This document shows positions 22,741-34,516 of a DNA stretch of 64,000 bases, piece by piece. The position numbers and the translations under genes are program-made. Source of the DNA: Uranotaenia lowii (lineage: Eukaryota; Arthropoda; Insecta; Diptera; Culicidae); the NCBI RefSeq assembly GCF_029784155.1, contig NC_073693.1, positions 20,930,002-20,994,001 of the forward strand, in the 5' to 3' direction. The notes below the pieces were generated by a model. It ran no database searches, was not told where the DNA came from, and was given only the letters and a program-made list of their open reading frames with translations. Within the stretch, counting starts at the first letter, position 1. The number at the start of each line of letters is the position of its first letter.

Positions 22741-23390
22741 TAAGCAGTGAAAGAGTTTTATCGTATTTATTGGGCTGAGAATTTCCAAATCTTGGTATTG
22801 AATTTCAAAATTTTCAACCCAAAATCTGGACAAGAATTATATAAACCGGATTCGAAAAAAACAAAGAAGAATATGAGGAAAAACATCTCAAATTTTAATT
22901 TTTTTATCGAAACATGTCAGTTAGGATAATCTGTACAAAACAGGCAGATATATAAAGAAAAAACATCTCCTCTTTTTCATAACATACGAACGTCTTGCAT
23001 ATTAATAATGTTTATTATTACGTTAACTTTCCAAATAATAGTTACTGCACTGAAATAGCAGCTAATTTCACCAAAACTAGCTCACAGTGCTAAGAGAGAA
23101 CAGAGAAGCTTTATGATAAACATTTCAAAATTTTACCCGGGCAGTATCCGGGTAGATACCGAGTATTATTATGAGTTTTTATCATTATTATTGAAATATC
23201 CGTTGGTTTATAAATTGTAAACCCATTTCCCACTCTATTTTTGAAAATAATATCTATAAAAAAAACTGAAGTTGCTTAAATTGGACCAATCGACAGTACT
23301 GAGTTTCTTTTTTGAATTTCCATCCCAATATTTGTCTTAGACTTGAAATTTGTTTCGAATCATTTTCAACTAATTTAACCAATATTTCTA
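22741..23390. other. Unique DNA
   Basis: AT-rich with no recognised gene. A short inverted phrase CCGGGCAGTATCCGGG lies at about 23139-23154. Confidence 0.45.
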
Positions 23391-23620
23391 GCGTGAGCTT
23401 TCATTACGTCGTATGAAACAAAATGTAAACAAACAGTTTTATTACCAAAAAATATGAAAACTAACACAAACTAGTAGCAACTTTTTTCCATTTAGAATAT
23501 TTTGTCTGGACAACATGATCTATATAATGAGACACAAATTTAAAATTTGTTTTGACAACTTTTGCGGCAGTTTTCTGTGAATTCTTAAGATGTTTCATAA
23601 CACGTAATGAAAGCTCACGC
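23391..23620. mobile_element. Small MITE, about 230 bp
   Basis: GCGTGAGCTTTCATTACGT at the left and ACGTAATGAAAGCTCACGC at the right are perfect 19-bp inverted repeats. Pairing continues imperfectly through GTATGAAACA. The interior is AT-rich and non-coding. A target duplication is not obvious, so superfamily is open. Confidence 0.75.
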
Positions 23621-24773
23621 GAGATTTTATCACTTAAGTAAACATCCTGAATTTAACATATTATTTTCCGAATGATCATTCTCAAATTATCATAAAACGA
23701 TCTCATAGTCATCTCAAGTCTTGTGTTGTTTCTTAAGTTGCTTAAGTTCAGTTTCATGATTTTTTTGAATTTTGAGAACTTTGAGGATCTTTGTTTTAGG
23801 TAATAAACTGATTTGGATTCCTTATTTGATTTTTTTAATGATTTGTGTTTTAATCTTTGTTCTGAATTTTTGTTTCAACCGATCATTTTTTCACTTATAC
23901 TTCTTTGGCTTTGGGGGCATCGAATGAAACTTTTGTCGCGAATAATAATTTGATTACAATTTTTTTATCTGATAAAAACCATATTTAAAAACATCTCAAG
24001 AAAACGTTTTTTTTTTTTTTTGTATTTCAAAAATATAAAATTTAATTACACATTTCGTACAATTTCTGCTTTGGCTCTGATTGGAACTTTGAATCTCTCA
24101 TTTTTTATTCAATTTTTATTTTGTTTCTCAAAACTTGATATGAAATTATGATTTAGATTTGAGACACTTAATTGAGTTTCTGAAGATAACATAACGTCTA
24201 TAAAATTTCATAAATTTCAGATATTCTTACCAAAAACGACATCACTTTTCGCCGCAATCACATCAATCGAAAATAACCTTTAATTTAACCACGGTGTTGA
24301 AGGAGTTTCGGCACCTTTTTGAGCGGATCAATTAACACCGTATTTGTGGGTGAATGATAAAGCTAAAACTACAAACATCGTTTATTAAAGATTGTACGTT
24401 ATCGTACTTAGATAATTCAACTTACAATTTATGGTGTCCAAATTAACACGTCCTAACCTTCAAAAACCTTGGCAAATTCTTATCTCGGAATAAATCTGAA
24501 CAAAGGTGCTGCAGCTTAATATTTAGTAAATCATCGAATTATATTATGAACTACTTACTATCCTCAAATAAAGAATTCACTTTAATTCCGATAAAAGCTA
24601 CTAGCATGGAAAATAAATTCGGCACGGATTCTACAGGATGACTTCGCAAATTTGCTCTCGGTGACCGTTCTTGCGCTTTTTCCTTCTTCCAGACAAAATG
24701 TCAAGCGTGAGCATTGGCGTAGATCTTTTCAGTTAGTAGGTGGGTTTGGAAGATCGGTCGTAGCTACCGCAAC
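23621..24773. other. Unique DNA with one short hairpin
   Basis: ACGGTGTT at 24293-24300 and AACACCGT at about 24334-24341 form a short inverted pair. Otherwise no feature is recognised. Confidence 0.45.
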
Positions 24774-25548
24774 ACACGGTAAAGAAAAGTTCAGATACTG
24801 ATATTTCGATAGCAACTTACTATCTTCTTCTGTGAGCGTTTTCGATTGATAAATGTGTATCTTTTCCCTCCCTGAAATTATCCGAGTTTAAAGGAAATCT
24901 TTCGATTGCTTTGATGCAGTAGAATTATTCAACCAAGTAGGCTCACAACACATATTAGAGTGAAAATGGCCTCCAAGCCGCCCGAGCCAAATACTTTGTA
25001 ATGCTGAAAAAGTGTATCGCGGGGTTACGGAAAAACAGAACTAGGGTAATCCAGAAGAGGGAAACGATACACATTTATCAATCGAAAACGCTAACTAAAT
25101 AAGATAGTAAGATGCTATCGAAATACCGGTATCTAAGTGCAAGTTCACTGGTGTTGGTAAAAAGTGGTAGAAAAATTGGTTTACTATGTGAAATTGTATT
25201 CTAGATCTTTGGGCGTTTTATTTTTTTACAGCGCTGTTTCTATTTCAGCCGTATGTGATAGAAATATTGCTAATTTTGCATAACAGCATGCGAATATATA
25301 ACACGTGTTGTAAACAACTTGAAGGCCCCATATCTGGAAAATGTTTTTGAATGGTAAAGTTTTCCAAATTTGCTGGAAGTGTCAAAATTTCTACCACTTT
25401 TTCTCAACACGAATGAGCTTGTTTTTAGATACTGGTATTTCGATAGCAGCTTACTATCTTCTTCAGTGAGCGTTTTCGATTGATAAATGTGTATTGTTCC
25501 CTCTTTTGGGCTAAACTTTTCTTACACCGTGGTCGAATTAAAGGGAAT
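24774..25548. repeat. Three-part inverted repeat cluster
   Basis: An 80-bp module containing TATTTCGATAGC, TTACTATCTTCTTC, GAGCGTTTTCGATTG and ATAAATGTGTAT occurs at about 24797-24870 (+), 25065-25137 (-) and 25430-25505 (+). ACGGTAAAGAAAAGTT at the left and AACTTTTCTTACACCGT at the right bracket the cluster. It looks like two or three overlapping insertions of one foldback element. Confidence 0.7.
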
Positions 25549-26784
25549 CTTTTGATCACCTTCTTTCCTGATGATGATAAAAATAGAATTAATCCAAATA
25601 TTTAGAAAAGACCACCTCCTAAAGTCTGTGTCCGAATTCTCAAGCAAATGTTTCGGGAGTGCCACCGCGTGCTTGTCAATGCAGTCATTCAATGCCATTC
25701 AACTTTTATCGGTGGTCGAAAAAACGGGTATTTGACGGTCGATTGTTCATGGCATTTTTTCCAGCGAGTTAACTGTCAACAAAACTGCACAGACGGACAA
25801 ATTTGTGGGAGAAAAAAGCCAAATAAAACAAAAATAAATCTACCACGCCGCCAGGAAGAAGGTCAAACTTGGAATCGATTTCCATCTTTTGCGGGTGTCT
25901 TGCTGTCCGTTAAATGTGGAATAATTGCGACGATCTGGCGGTGTGGCGTGGTGGTTTTTTATTTTATTTTATTTTTATTAAAGCTTGTTTTTCTAGTCAA
26001 GTTCAGCTGGAATCATCGCAGGCAATTTCTATGCTAAGCGGATTAACGGTCACGGTTAAGGTGCGAAGTCTGCGAAGTCTGCGAAGAGAACATTATGGCT
26101 AGCAGCCTTCAGTGAGAACAGCCAGACACTTGCTACCAGCGTCTTGAGGCTCGGATACTGCGCCTTTGCCAAATTCGTGATCAGGTTGGTTGGTTGGATT
26201 AGAAATTCGAGAATGTCAAATGAATTTTTATGAGAATATTCCATTTTCAAGATCTCCTCTGACAATTGAGTTAAATTCGAGACAAGTTGACCGTGAATTT
26301 TGTCAATTTTGAACAATTTTAAAAATAATTCTAAAGTATCATAAAATTGTTTTGACAACTTTACAATTGCTTTTAAATTCATTTTGCATTTTCTTTTCAA
26401 TTGTTTCTTTTTTTATTTATATAAATTTTCTTCATATATCTTAGTCTTGGCGAAAAACACTTTCAGCTGAATTTTTTAATTAATTTACGTCAATTTCAAG
26501 TAACCTTTTCTCATTTTTATTCAAATTCAAATCACATCACAAAACACAGGTTCTACCTTTTGACTTATCAGGATGCAATATTTTAATTGGCAGCGAAAAA
26601 ATATTCAGAGCTTGAAATTTTACACTGTATGATATAATAAGAAAGTTTATAAACGTTTCATTTATTTTTATTATTTTGAATCATCAGTTAATTTATGAAG
26701 AGTTTATGCAATGATTACAAGTATCAACTTCAAAACAAAATTTCAGTGTTTTCAGAGCTTTATTTTTTTTCAATATTGACAACA
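25549..26784. other. Unique DNA next to array 2
   Basis: There is a three-copy 9-bp direct repeat TGCGAAGTC at about 26061-26087. Scattered CAATTTTGA phrases between about 26290 and 26350 may be decayed array 2 units. The minus-strand frame 26056-26400 (114 codons) has no recognised domain. Confidence 0.4.
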
Positions 26785-29600
26785 TAAACTCTGACAATTT
26801 TGACAAATTTGACAATTTTGACAAATTTGACAATTTTGACAATTTTGACAATTTTGACAATTTTGACAATTTTAACAATTTTAACAATTTTAACAATTTT
26901 ACCAATTTTGACAATTTTGACAATTTTGACAGTTTTGACAATTTTGACAATTTTGACAATTTTGAAAATTTTGACAATTTTGACAATTTTGACAATTCTG
27001 AAAATTTTGACAATTTTGACAATTTTGACAATTTTGACAATTTTGACAATTTTGACAATTTTGACAATTTTGACAATTTTGACAATTTTGACAATTTTGA
27101 CAATTTTGACAATTTTGACAATTTTGACAATTTTGACAATTTTGACAATTTTGACAATTTTGACAATTTTGACAATTTTGACAATTTTGACAATTTTGAC
27201 AATTTTGACAATTTTGACAATTTTGACAATTTTGACAATTTTGACAATTTTGACAATTTTGACAATTTTGACAATTTTGACAATTTTGACAATTTTGACA
27301 ATTTTGACAATTTTGACAATTTTGACAATTTTGACAATTTTGACAATTTTGACAATTTTGACAATTTTGACAATTTTGACAATTTTGACAATTTTGACAA
27401 TTTTGACAATTTTGACCATTTTGACAATTTTGACAATTTTGACAATTTTGACAATTTTGACAATTTTGACAATTTTGACAATTTTGACAATTTTGACAAT
27501 TTTGACAATTTTGACAATTTGGACAATTTGGACAATTTTGACAATTTTGACAATTTTGACAATTTTGACAATTTTGACAATTTTGACAATTTTGACAATT
27601 TTGACAATTTTGACAATTTTGACAATTTTGACAATTTTGACAATTTTGACAATTTTGACAATTTTGACAATTTTGACAATTGTGACAATTTTGACAATTT
27701 TGACAATTTTGACAAATTTGACAATTTTGACAATTTTGACAATTTTTACAATTTTGAAAATTTTGACAATTTTGACAATTTTGACAATTTTGACAATTCT
27801 GACAATTTTGACAATTTTGACAATTTTGACAATTTTGTCAATTTTGACCATTTTGACAATTTTGACAATTTCGACAATTTTGACAATTTTGACAATTTTG
27901 ACAATTCCGATAATTTTGACAATTTTGACAATTTTGACAATTTTGACAATTTTGACAATTTTGACAATTTTGACAATTTTGACAATTTTGACAATTTTGA
28001 CAATTTTTACAATTTTTACAATTTTTACAATTTTTACAATTTTTACAATTTTTACAATTTTGACAATTTTGACAATTTTGACAATTTTGACAATTTTGAC
28101 AATTTTGACAATTTTGACAATTTTGACAATTTGACAATTTTGACAATATTGACAATTTTGACAATTTTTTACAATTTTGACAATTTTGACCATTTTGATA
28201 ATTTTGATAATTTTGATAATTTTGATAATTTTGACAATTTTGACAATTTTGACAATTTTGACAATTTGAAAATTTTGAAAATTTCGACAATTTTGACAGT
28301 TTTGACAATTTTGACAATTTTGACAATTTTGACAATTTTGACAATTTTGACAATTTTGACAATTTTGACAATTTTGACAATTTTGACAATTTTGACAATT
28401 TTGACAATTTTGACAATTTTGACAATTTTGACAATTTTGACAATTTTGACAATTTTGACAATTTTGACAATTCTGACAATTTTGACAATTTTGACAATTT
28501 TGACAATTGTCAAAATTGTCAAATTTGACCATTTTGACAATTTTGACAATTTCGACAATTTTGACAATTTTGACAATTTTGACAATTTTGACAATTCCGA
28601 TAATTTTTACAATTTTGACAATTTTGACAATTTTGACAATTTTGACAATTTTGACAATTTTGACAATTTTTACAATTTTTACAATTTTTACAATTTTTAC
28701 AATTTTTACAATTTTTACAATTTTTACAATTTTTACAATTTTTACAATTTTGACAATTTTGACAATTTTGACAATTTTGACAATTTTGACAATTTTGACA
28801 ATTTTGACAATTTTGACAATTTGACAATTTTGACAATTTTGACAATTTTGACAATTTTTTACAATTTTGACAATTTTGACCATTTTGATAATTTTGATAA
28901 TTTTGATAATTTTGACAATTTTGACAATTTTGACAATTTGAAAATTTTGAAAATTTCGACAATTTTGACAGTTTTGACAATTTTGACAATTTTGACAATT
29001 TTGACAATTTTGACAATTTTGACAATTTTGACAATTTTGACAATTTTGACAATTTTGACAATTTTGACAATTTTGACAATTTTGACAATTTTGACAATTT
29101 TGACAATTTTGACAATTTTGACAATTTTGACAATTTTGACAATTTTGACAATTTTGACAATTTTGACAATTTTGACAATTTTGACAATTTTGACAATTTT
29201 GACAATTTTGACAATTTTGACAATTTTGACAATTTTGACAATTTTGACAATTTTGACAATTTTGACAATTTTGACAATTTTGACAATTTTGACAATTTTG
29301 ACAATTTTGACAATTTTGACAATTTTGACAATTTTGACAATTTTGACAATTTTGACAATTTTGACAATTTTGACAATTTTGGCAATTTTGACAATTTGGA
29401 CAACTTTGACAATTTTGACAATTGTGACAATTTTGACAATTTTGACAATTTTGAACATGTTGTAAATTTTGACAATTTTGACAACTTTGACAATTTCGAC
29501 AATTCCGTCAATTTTGACAATTTTGACAATTTTGACAATTTTGACAATTTTGACAATTTTGACAATTTTGATAATTTTGATAATTTTGACAATAAATCTT
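26785..29600. repeat. Array 2, 9-bp unit GACAATTTT (family B)
   Basis: About 310 tandem 9-bp units. The core 27000-27520 is nearly invariant. Variants form patches: GATAATTTT, TACAATTTT, GACCATTTT, GACAATTTC and GACAATTCC. The patch order at about 27846-28290 recurs at about 28527-28980, an internal duplication of about 680-690 bp. Near 28505-28525 two units are inverted. Both strands have long open frames (up to 707 codons, 26760-28883), all artefacts of a stop-free repeat with unit length divisible by three. Confidence 0.97.
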
Positions 29601-30340
29601 ATAGATATTGAAAAAAAAATTTTTTTTTAAGTTTGAAAATGTTTCTTTGTATTTAATTTAATTTTTATAGGGTTTCAAATTGTTGAACTTTTTATTATTT
29701 TTTCAATTATGCAATATTTTTAAAATCATCAACTTAGTTACCTTATGTCGTCAATTTTCTTTTTTTTAATTAAATTTTTTTGTTTTCTGAATTGTCTTAA
29801 ATTTCTAAATTTAAAAAAAAATATTGAATTCGATTCTTTTTAACATCAAGATATTTAAGAATATGTATATGCTTATATTCTTAGTTTGCTAAGCTAAAAA
29901 ACATTGTAATTTTCAAAATTTAAATAAATTGAAAATTTTCTTATTTTTCATGTTGGAGGCATTTTCGGTTTTTTTTCAATTTTTTTAACTTTCTTCATTT
30001 TGCAAGTTTTATTAATTTTTTTGGTTTGTCAAATTGTCTAATATTATAGTTTTTTTTAATGATTTTCTAAACTTGTTAAATTTTACAAATTTTAAATTTT
30101 TTTAAATGCTTTTCTTAAATTTTCTAAGTTTAGAATTTGGATGATATGGCAAATTTTCAACTAGAAATTAAAAACTCAAAATTTTGAAATCTTGTATATT
30201 TACCTAATGCATTGTTTTCTTTTTTCTTTAAAGTTTTAAATTTTCTTAAATTTTAAAAATTTGGAACTTATTTTAATATTTCTAATTTTTTGATTTGATT
30301 TTTTTATTCAACAAATTTTCCAAATTTTATATGAATTTAA
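29601..30340. other. Very AT-rich DNA
   Basis: Homopolymer-rich A/T sequence with no gene or clear repeat structure. It may be old low-complexity decay at the edge of array 2. Confidence 0.45.
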
Positions 30341-30343
30341 TAA

Positions 30344-30733
30344 GGCTGGAACAAATATCAATTTCTTCTTTTGTCACTCCCCCCCCTTCGAAATTTCCCA
30401 AATCCCGAAGGGGGGAATAAATAAAGTTTGAATTATTTTAGGTAAATTTAAAATTAAAAATTCAAATACCCGAAAGATAACAAGACCAAGAACCAAATTT
30501 TGGAAAATGGAAGTTAATTCACATTTTGTATTCTTGATTTGATTGAATTTTTCGATAAAAAATACATGATTTATAAGTTTTATGCAATAATATAGTATGC
30601 AATTTGGTTACATACAAGCTTTTGTGCAATTTATTCCAATTTATTTGTTTTTCGCATTATTTTTTATTGTCCCCCTCCCTCGCGATGTTCCAACTCCGAG
30701 TGACAAAAGAAGGATTTGAAATTTGTTCCGGCC
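30344..30733. mobile_element. PIF/Harbinger-like MITE, 390 bp
   Basis: The left end GGCTGGAACAAAT and right end ATTTGTTCCGGCC are inverted repeats. Pairing extends about 40 bp through CTTCTTTTGTCACTC. TAA at 30341-30343 and 30734-30736 is the target duplication. A 3-bp TWA duplication and GG-type ends are typical of PIF/Harbinger. The interior has C/G runs near each end and is non-coding. Confidence 0.8.
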
Positions 30734-30736
30734 TAA

Positions 30737-31788
30737 TTTTCTTATTTTTCTGAGCTTTCTCCAATTTTCAAAATTTCTTAGTTCTTTGAATTTTAATTCA
30801 TTTAATTGATTTGATTTTTCTATTTTTTTTCAAATTATTTTTTTTTAAACTAAAACAATCCGGAAATTTTTAAATTGTCCAAAATGTTTGGGTTTGAATC
30901 TGTAGGATTTAGCCGTAGATCGGAATGGATAAACCAACTACTAGGTTTAACGGTTAAATAACAACTGTGTTTTTATTACCAGAAAATTCGTTCTTAAATA
31001 CTAACTTATTCTAAGTCATGGCATGCTGAGGTTGTCTGCCGTTATTCGGAACTGCATGTTCAACAGAATCTAATTTTTCAATTATTTTTTTCAATTTTCT
31101 TGTTTATCAAACGATCAAAGTTCTTGATTTTTCATTGTCTTCTAAATGTTCGAAATTATTCAAAATTTATTTAAAAATTCAAGAATCCCTGACTATATTT
31201 GACATTTTTAGGAATTAATTTAGCCTGTGCTCTTATATCGATTAAATTTTTGACTTACTGGATTAATTTTGCATTTTTGGTATTGTTATTATTTCTAGCA
31301 AAATTTGAAGCACTCGCAATGGCCTTTATCACGAGCAGGATCAAAGTGAAAGAGATGAATTTCTGAGATCCTCAGTAAGGTCGAAAATTTTTTGATATAT
31401 TGGTTTAGTTCAAAGGAATTCCGATGATCTCCGAAGACGGTCATTGACCTTTCGAGCTTCGGTTCGTGTCATAGATACGCTCTCGGCACAGATTGGTAAT
31501 ATCCCTTTCATTCTCACGTAAATCAATCTTCCCTTTCATCCCGATTTGCCCTTGAATCTCTACATTTAAAATCTGTGAGTTCGACTTCATTTGAGTTTGC
31601 GAAGTTGTATTCAAGGTTGTTTGGCTCAAAACGAATAGTTTGAATTCATTCTTTTTATTGAAAAGGCTTATTCGGTCTAGTTACATTTTGTTGGTAATCT
31701 ATCTAATTATAAATAAATAATCAACAAATATTAAATAAACAAATAACAAATAACAAATAAGGAAATGTATACAAATATATCCATGCAA
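30737..31788. other. Unique AT-rich DNA
   Basis: No gene recognised. An AAATAACAAATAACAAATAA tract lies near 31740-31760. The minus-strand frame 31441-31629 has no known domain. Confidence 0.45.
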
Positions 31789-31791
31789 TTA

Positions 31792-32192
31792 GGCCGGAAC
31801 AAATTTCAAATCCTTCTTTTGTCACTCGGAGTTGGAACATCGCGAGGGGGGGGTGGGGGGGGGGGGGCAATAAAAAATAATGCGAAAAACAAATAAATTA
31901 GAATGAATTGCACGAAAGCTTGTATGCAACAAAGTTGCATAGAATATCATTGCACAAAACCTAAAAAAACAAGTAATTTTTTATCGAAAAATTCAACAAA
32001 ATCAAGAATACAAAAGGTGGAATAACTTCCATCTTCAAAAAATTGTTTTTTCGTCTTGTAATCTTATGGATTTTTGAATTTATTTTTCGAAATTTACCTT
32101 AAATACTTCAAACTTTATTTATTTCCCCCTTCGTGTTTTTGGTAATTTCGAAGGGGGGGTGACAAAAGAAGAAATTAATATTTGTTCCAGCC
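31792..32192. mobile_element. PIF/Harbinger-like MITE, about 400 bp, inverted copy
   Basis: GGCCGGAACAAATTTC at the left and ATTTGTTCCAGCC at the right, with TTA at 31789-31791 and 32193-32195. It is the same family as 30344-30733 in the opposite orientation. It contains a G-run of about 20 bases broken once (about 31846-31867), and a GAAGGGGGGGTGACAAAAGA phrase at the far end. Confidence 0.85.
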
Positions 32193-34516
32193 TTATTTAC
32201 GATCTACGTTTTTGGCCACATCATGAATTGAGACAGTTTTACTACTGGCGTAGGCACGCAAAACTTTCCGGTCCAAATTTTTGTCCACCGGTTTTCGCCC
32301 AATTTTTTTTTCTATGAAGCTGCTTTCCTCTCCATTCTTCCGAATCGAATTTAAGATCATTTCAATGCATACTTCTTTCGTTTTCTCCAACTGATTCAAC
32401 GAAAAGCGGGGGATAGAACACCATTTGTGCACGATATTTCTGCGATTTTCCCAGAAAATGCAAATCATTTTCAGGAAAATGATGAAAACTGCAGCTCACG
32501 ATACACAGAGTCTTAGGTTAAACTGTAGACAACAACACCCAGCGGAGAGCAGCTGTCAAAATTGTCAAAACTGTCAAAATGACACAAACGTGACACAATA
32601 TATAACAAAAAATTACAAAAAATGCGCCAAAATGACTGAACAGTGACAAAAAAGGACACCATTAACTACACAAAGCTTTGGTATCAGTTATCAGGAGAAA
32701 TAAAAATTACTGAAATGATAAAAATGTCCAATTCTTTTTTCAAATTTCAATTTTGTATTATAATCTTAGGGAACTTAAAATGTGTACTTCCAATCACCGC
32801 TCTTTTTCCAACCATTAGTCCATGTACAGTTCAGCGAGTCTGGAACGTGAGTTGCCAACCAAACGGCCGCATTTGTTTTGGAATTCCCGGATGATCGTTC
32901 GGATGTGCCATTCTGGGGGTTCCTCAATCGGTCATTGGCAATAACAAAAGTACTATGACAATGAACCAATCCACACGTGAATGATTTTTGAACTTCATGA
33001 GTTCTTTTTTTGTTTTCCTGTCTGTCTTGCATTCGTGTAATTTTCAAGTGTTCTTTTCCTTGTTTGATAAAAACATATCACTAATGGATAGTCGATTTAA
33101 TTCGTACAGACCGGCTATTAAATTGTTGCAACTTTTATCACTTATAATTTCAATTGATTGTCACCGGACGTATCAGTCACGTTATGGTCACTTAAAATTT
33201 GCTCGTTAATTTTGCGATGTGTGAACACTTAAGATGAGATGATGACCACCATCATCATCCTTTGAACTTTAAGAGAAAAAAGTTATTCAGACAAGTTAGT
33301 AAGACGGTTGAAGTTAATCAACGAAACATCTCCCGGCAGCGAGTGGAGTTTGGAATCTCGTCCGTCTGACATCGAAAAGAGTGGCGTCCGACGACAGTTT
33401 CAAAACGGAAGCTACGGAATAATTTTATTAAAAGTTGACACGCGTTCAGTCTTGATCTTGTCTTTTTTTCCTGTTTGTCCCCGATCCTCGCAAAGGTTTC
33501 GCTTTCGTACAGCAAGTTGGCTGTCATCCCAAAGTGCCCTCAACCTATCACGTTGGTCAAAACTTGGAAAGCCGGAGTTGAGCCCTTTAGGTCTTTGATA
33601 TGCGCGGAGAAATGATTTAAAAAAAACATGTTTGCCACATTCCCGTCCCTCGTCTTTGGAGCCGTGCACTTGTTGGGCTTCTTGGAAGCAAATAAGGCTA
33701 AAAAACAGAACTGAGAGCTAGCCAGCTTTCTAACATCAACTGTTAACCCTTGCCTTAATCGACTGGCTAGTAGTACACCTGTTTCACTTTCTGCTGCTGT
33801 TACTGTTGCCCTATTTCAGCTGCGGGCTCTCTCTCCTCGGAAGCCCTCGGAACGGACATGACCGGATTTAGTTACCATACCTGTATCGCATGAATGTATG
33901 TAAACATCGGTGCCAACTGGATATAGATCCCTCACGCAGTCCGGTTTGCTGAACTAACGATACTGTTTTCTTTTTTCAGACAGATGTTGTCTGATATTGA
34001 AACTCTAAAATTGGTTTATTCAGAAATAATGATCCGGATTAAAATAAAAAATAGGTTAGAAAAATTGGTCAATCAACTCATGTAGTAGCTTAGTAAAGTT
34101 CCCGAAAATTAGCTCACAAACAAATCTTGCGATTCTTTAAAGCAACTAACTGGCACAATTTTCCGGCTATAATTTAAGATATCAGGATGGAAAATTTACG
34201 GATTCAAAATAATCTGGAGCACTATCACATCAACAATATTAGACATGAATAATAACAACATCATAACTGAAATGAACTTTTGTAAACAAAATTGACCTTT
34301 ACTTGACCCCAAATATTATTCTATAATATTTCTGGTCAAGATAAGGTAATTTTATTTTTACAAAAGTTCATTCATCTTACATTTCTATTTAAACTAAATA
34401 CTAAAAAATAATAATATTAGAACATCCTTATTAAATTTTATGAATTATTTAAGGACTTCACCTTGTAGTGTGAAATATCATTATCGATGTTGATGGGAGT
34501 TTTATAATAAAGATTT
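32193..34516. other. Mostly unique DNA
   Basis: Contains the small mixed TGTCA cluster at 32553-32660 (listed separately). A GC-richer stretch of about 33290-33700 looks leader-like but has no defined exon. Short frames in both directions (for example 32193-32468 minus, 33308-33598 plus) show no recognised domain. Confidence 0.4.
32553..32660 (+). repeat. Mini-cluster with both TGTCA unit types
   Basis: Starting at AGCTGTCAAAATTGTC, about three GTCAAAATT-like units (family B) are followed at once by ATGACACAAACGTGACACAA and further A-rich TGAC phrases (family A, reverse strand). This is the only place in the window where both unit types sit together at low copy number. Confidence 0.65.

Noticed and set aside
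26760..28883. 707-codon minus-strand open frame (repeating KIV/NCQ peptide) and similar long frames in arrays 1-4
   Set aside because: The 9-bp unit is divisible by three and lacks stops in several frames on both strands, so long frames arise automatically. There is no start context, no non-repetitive domain and no conservation signal.
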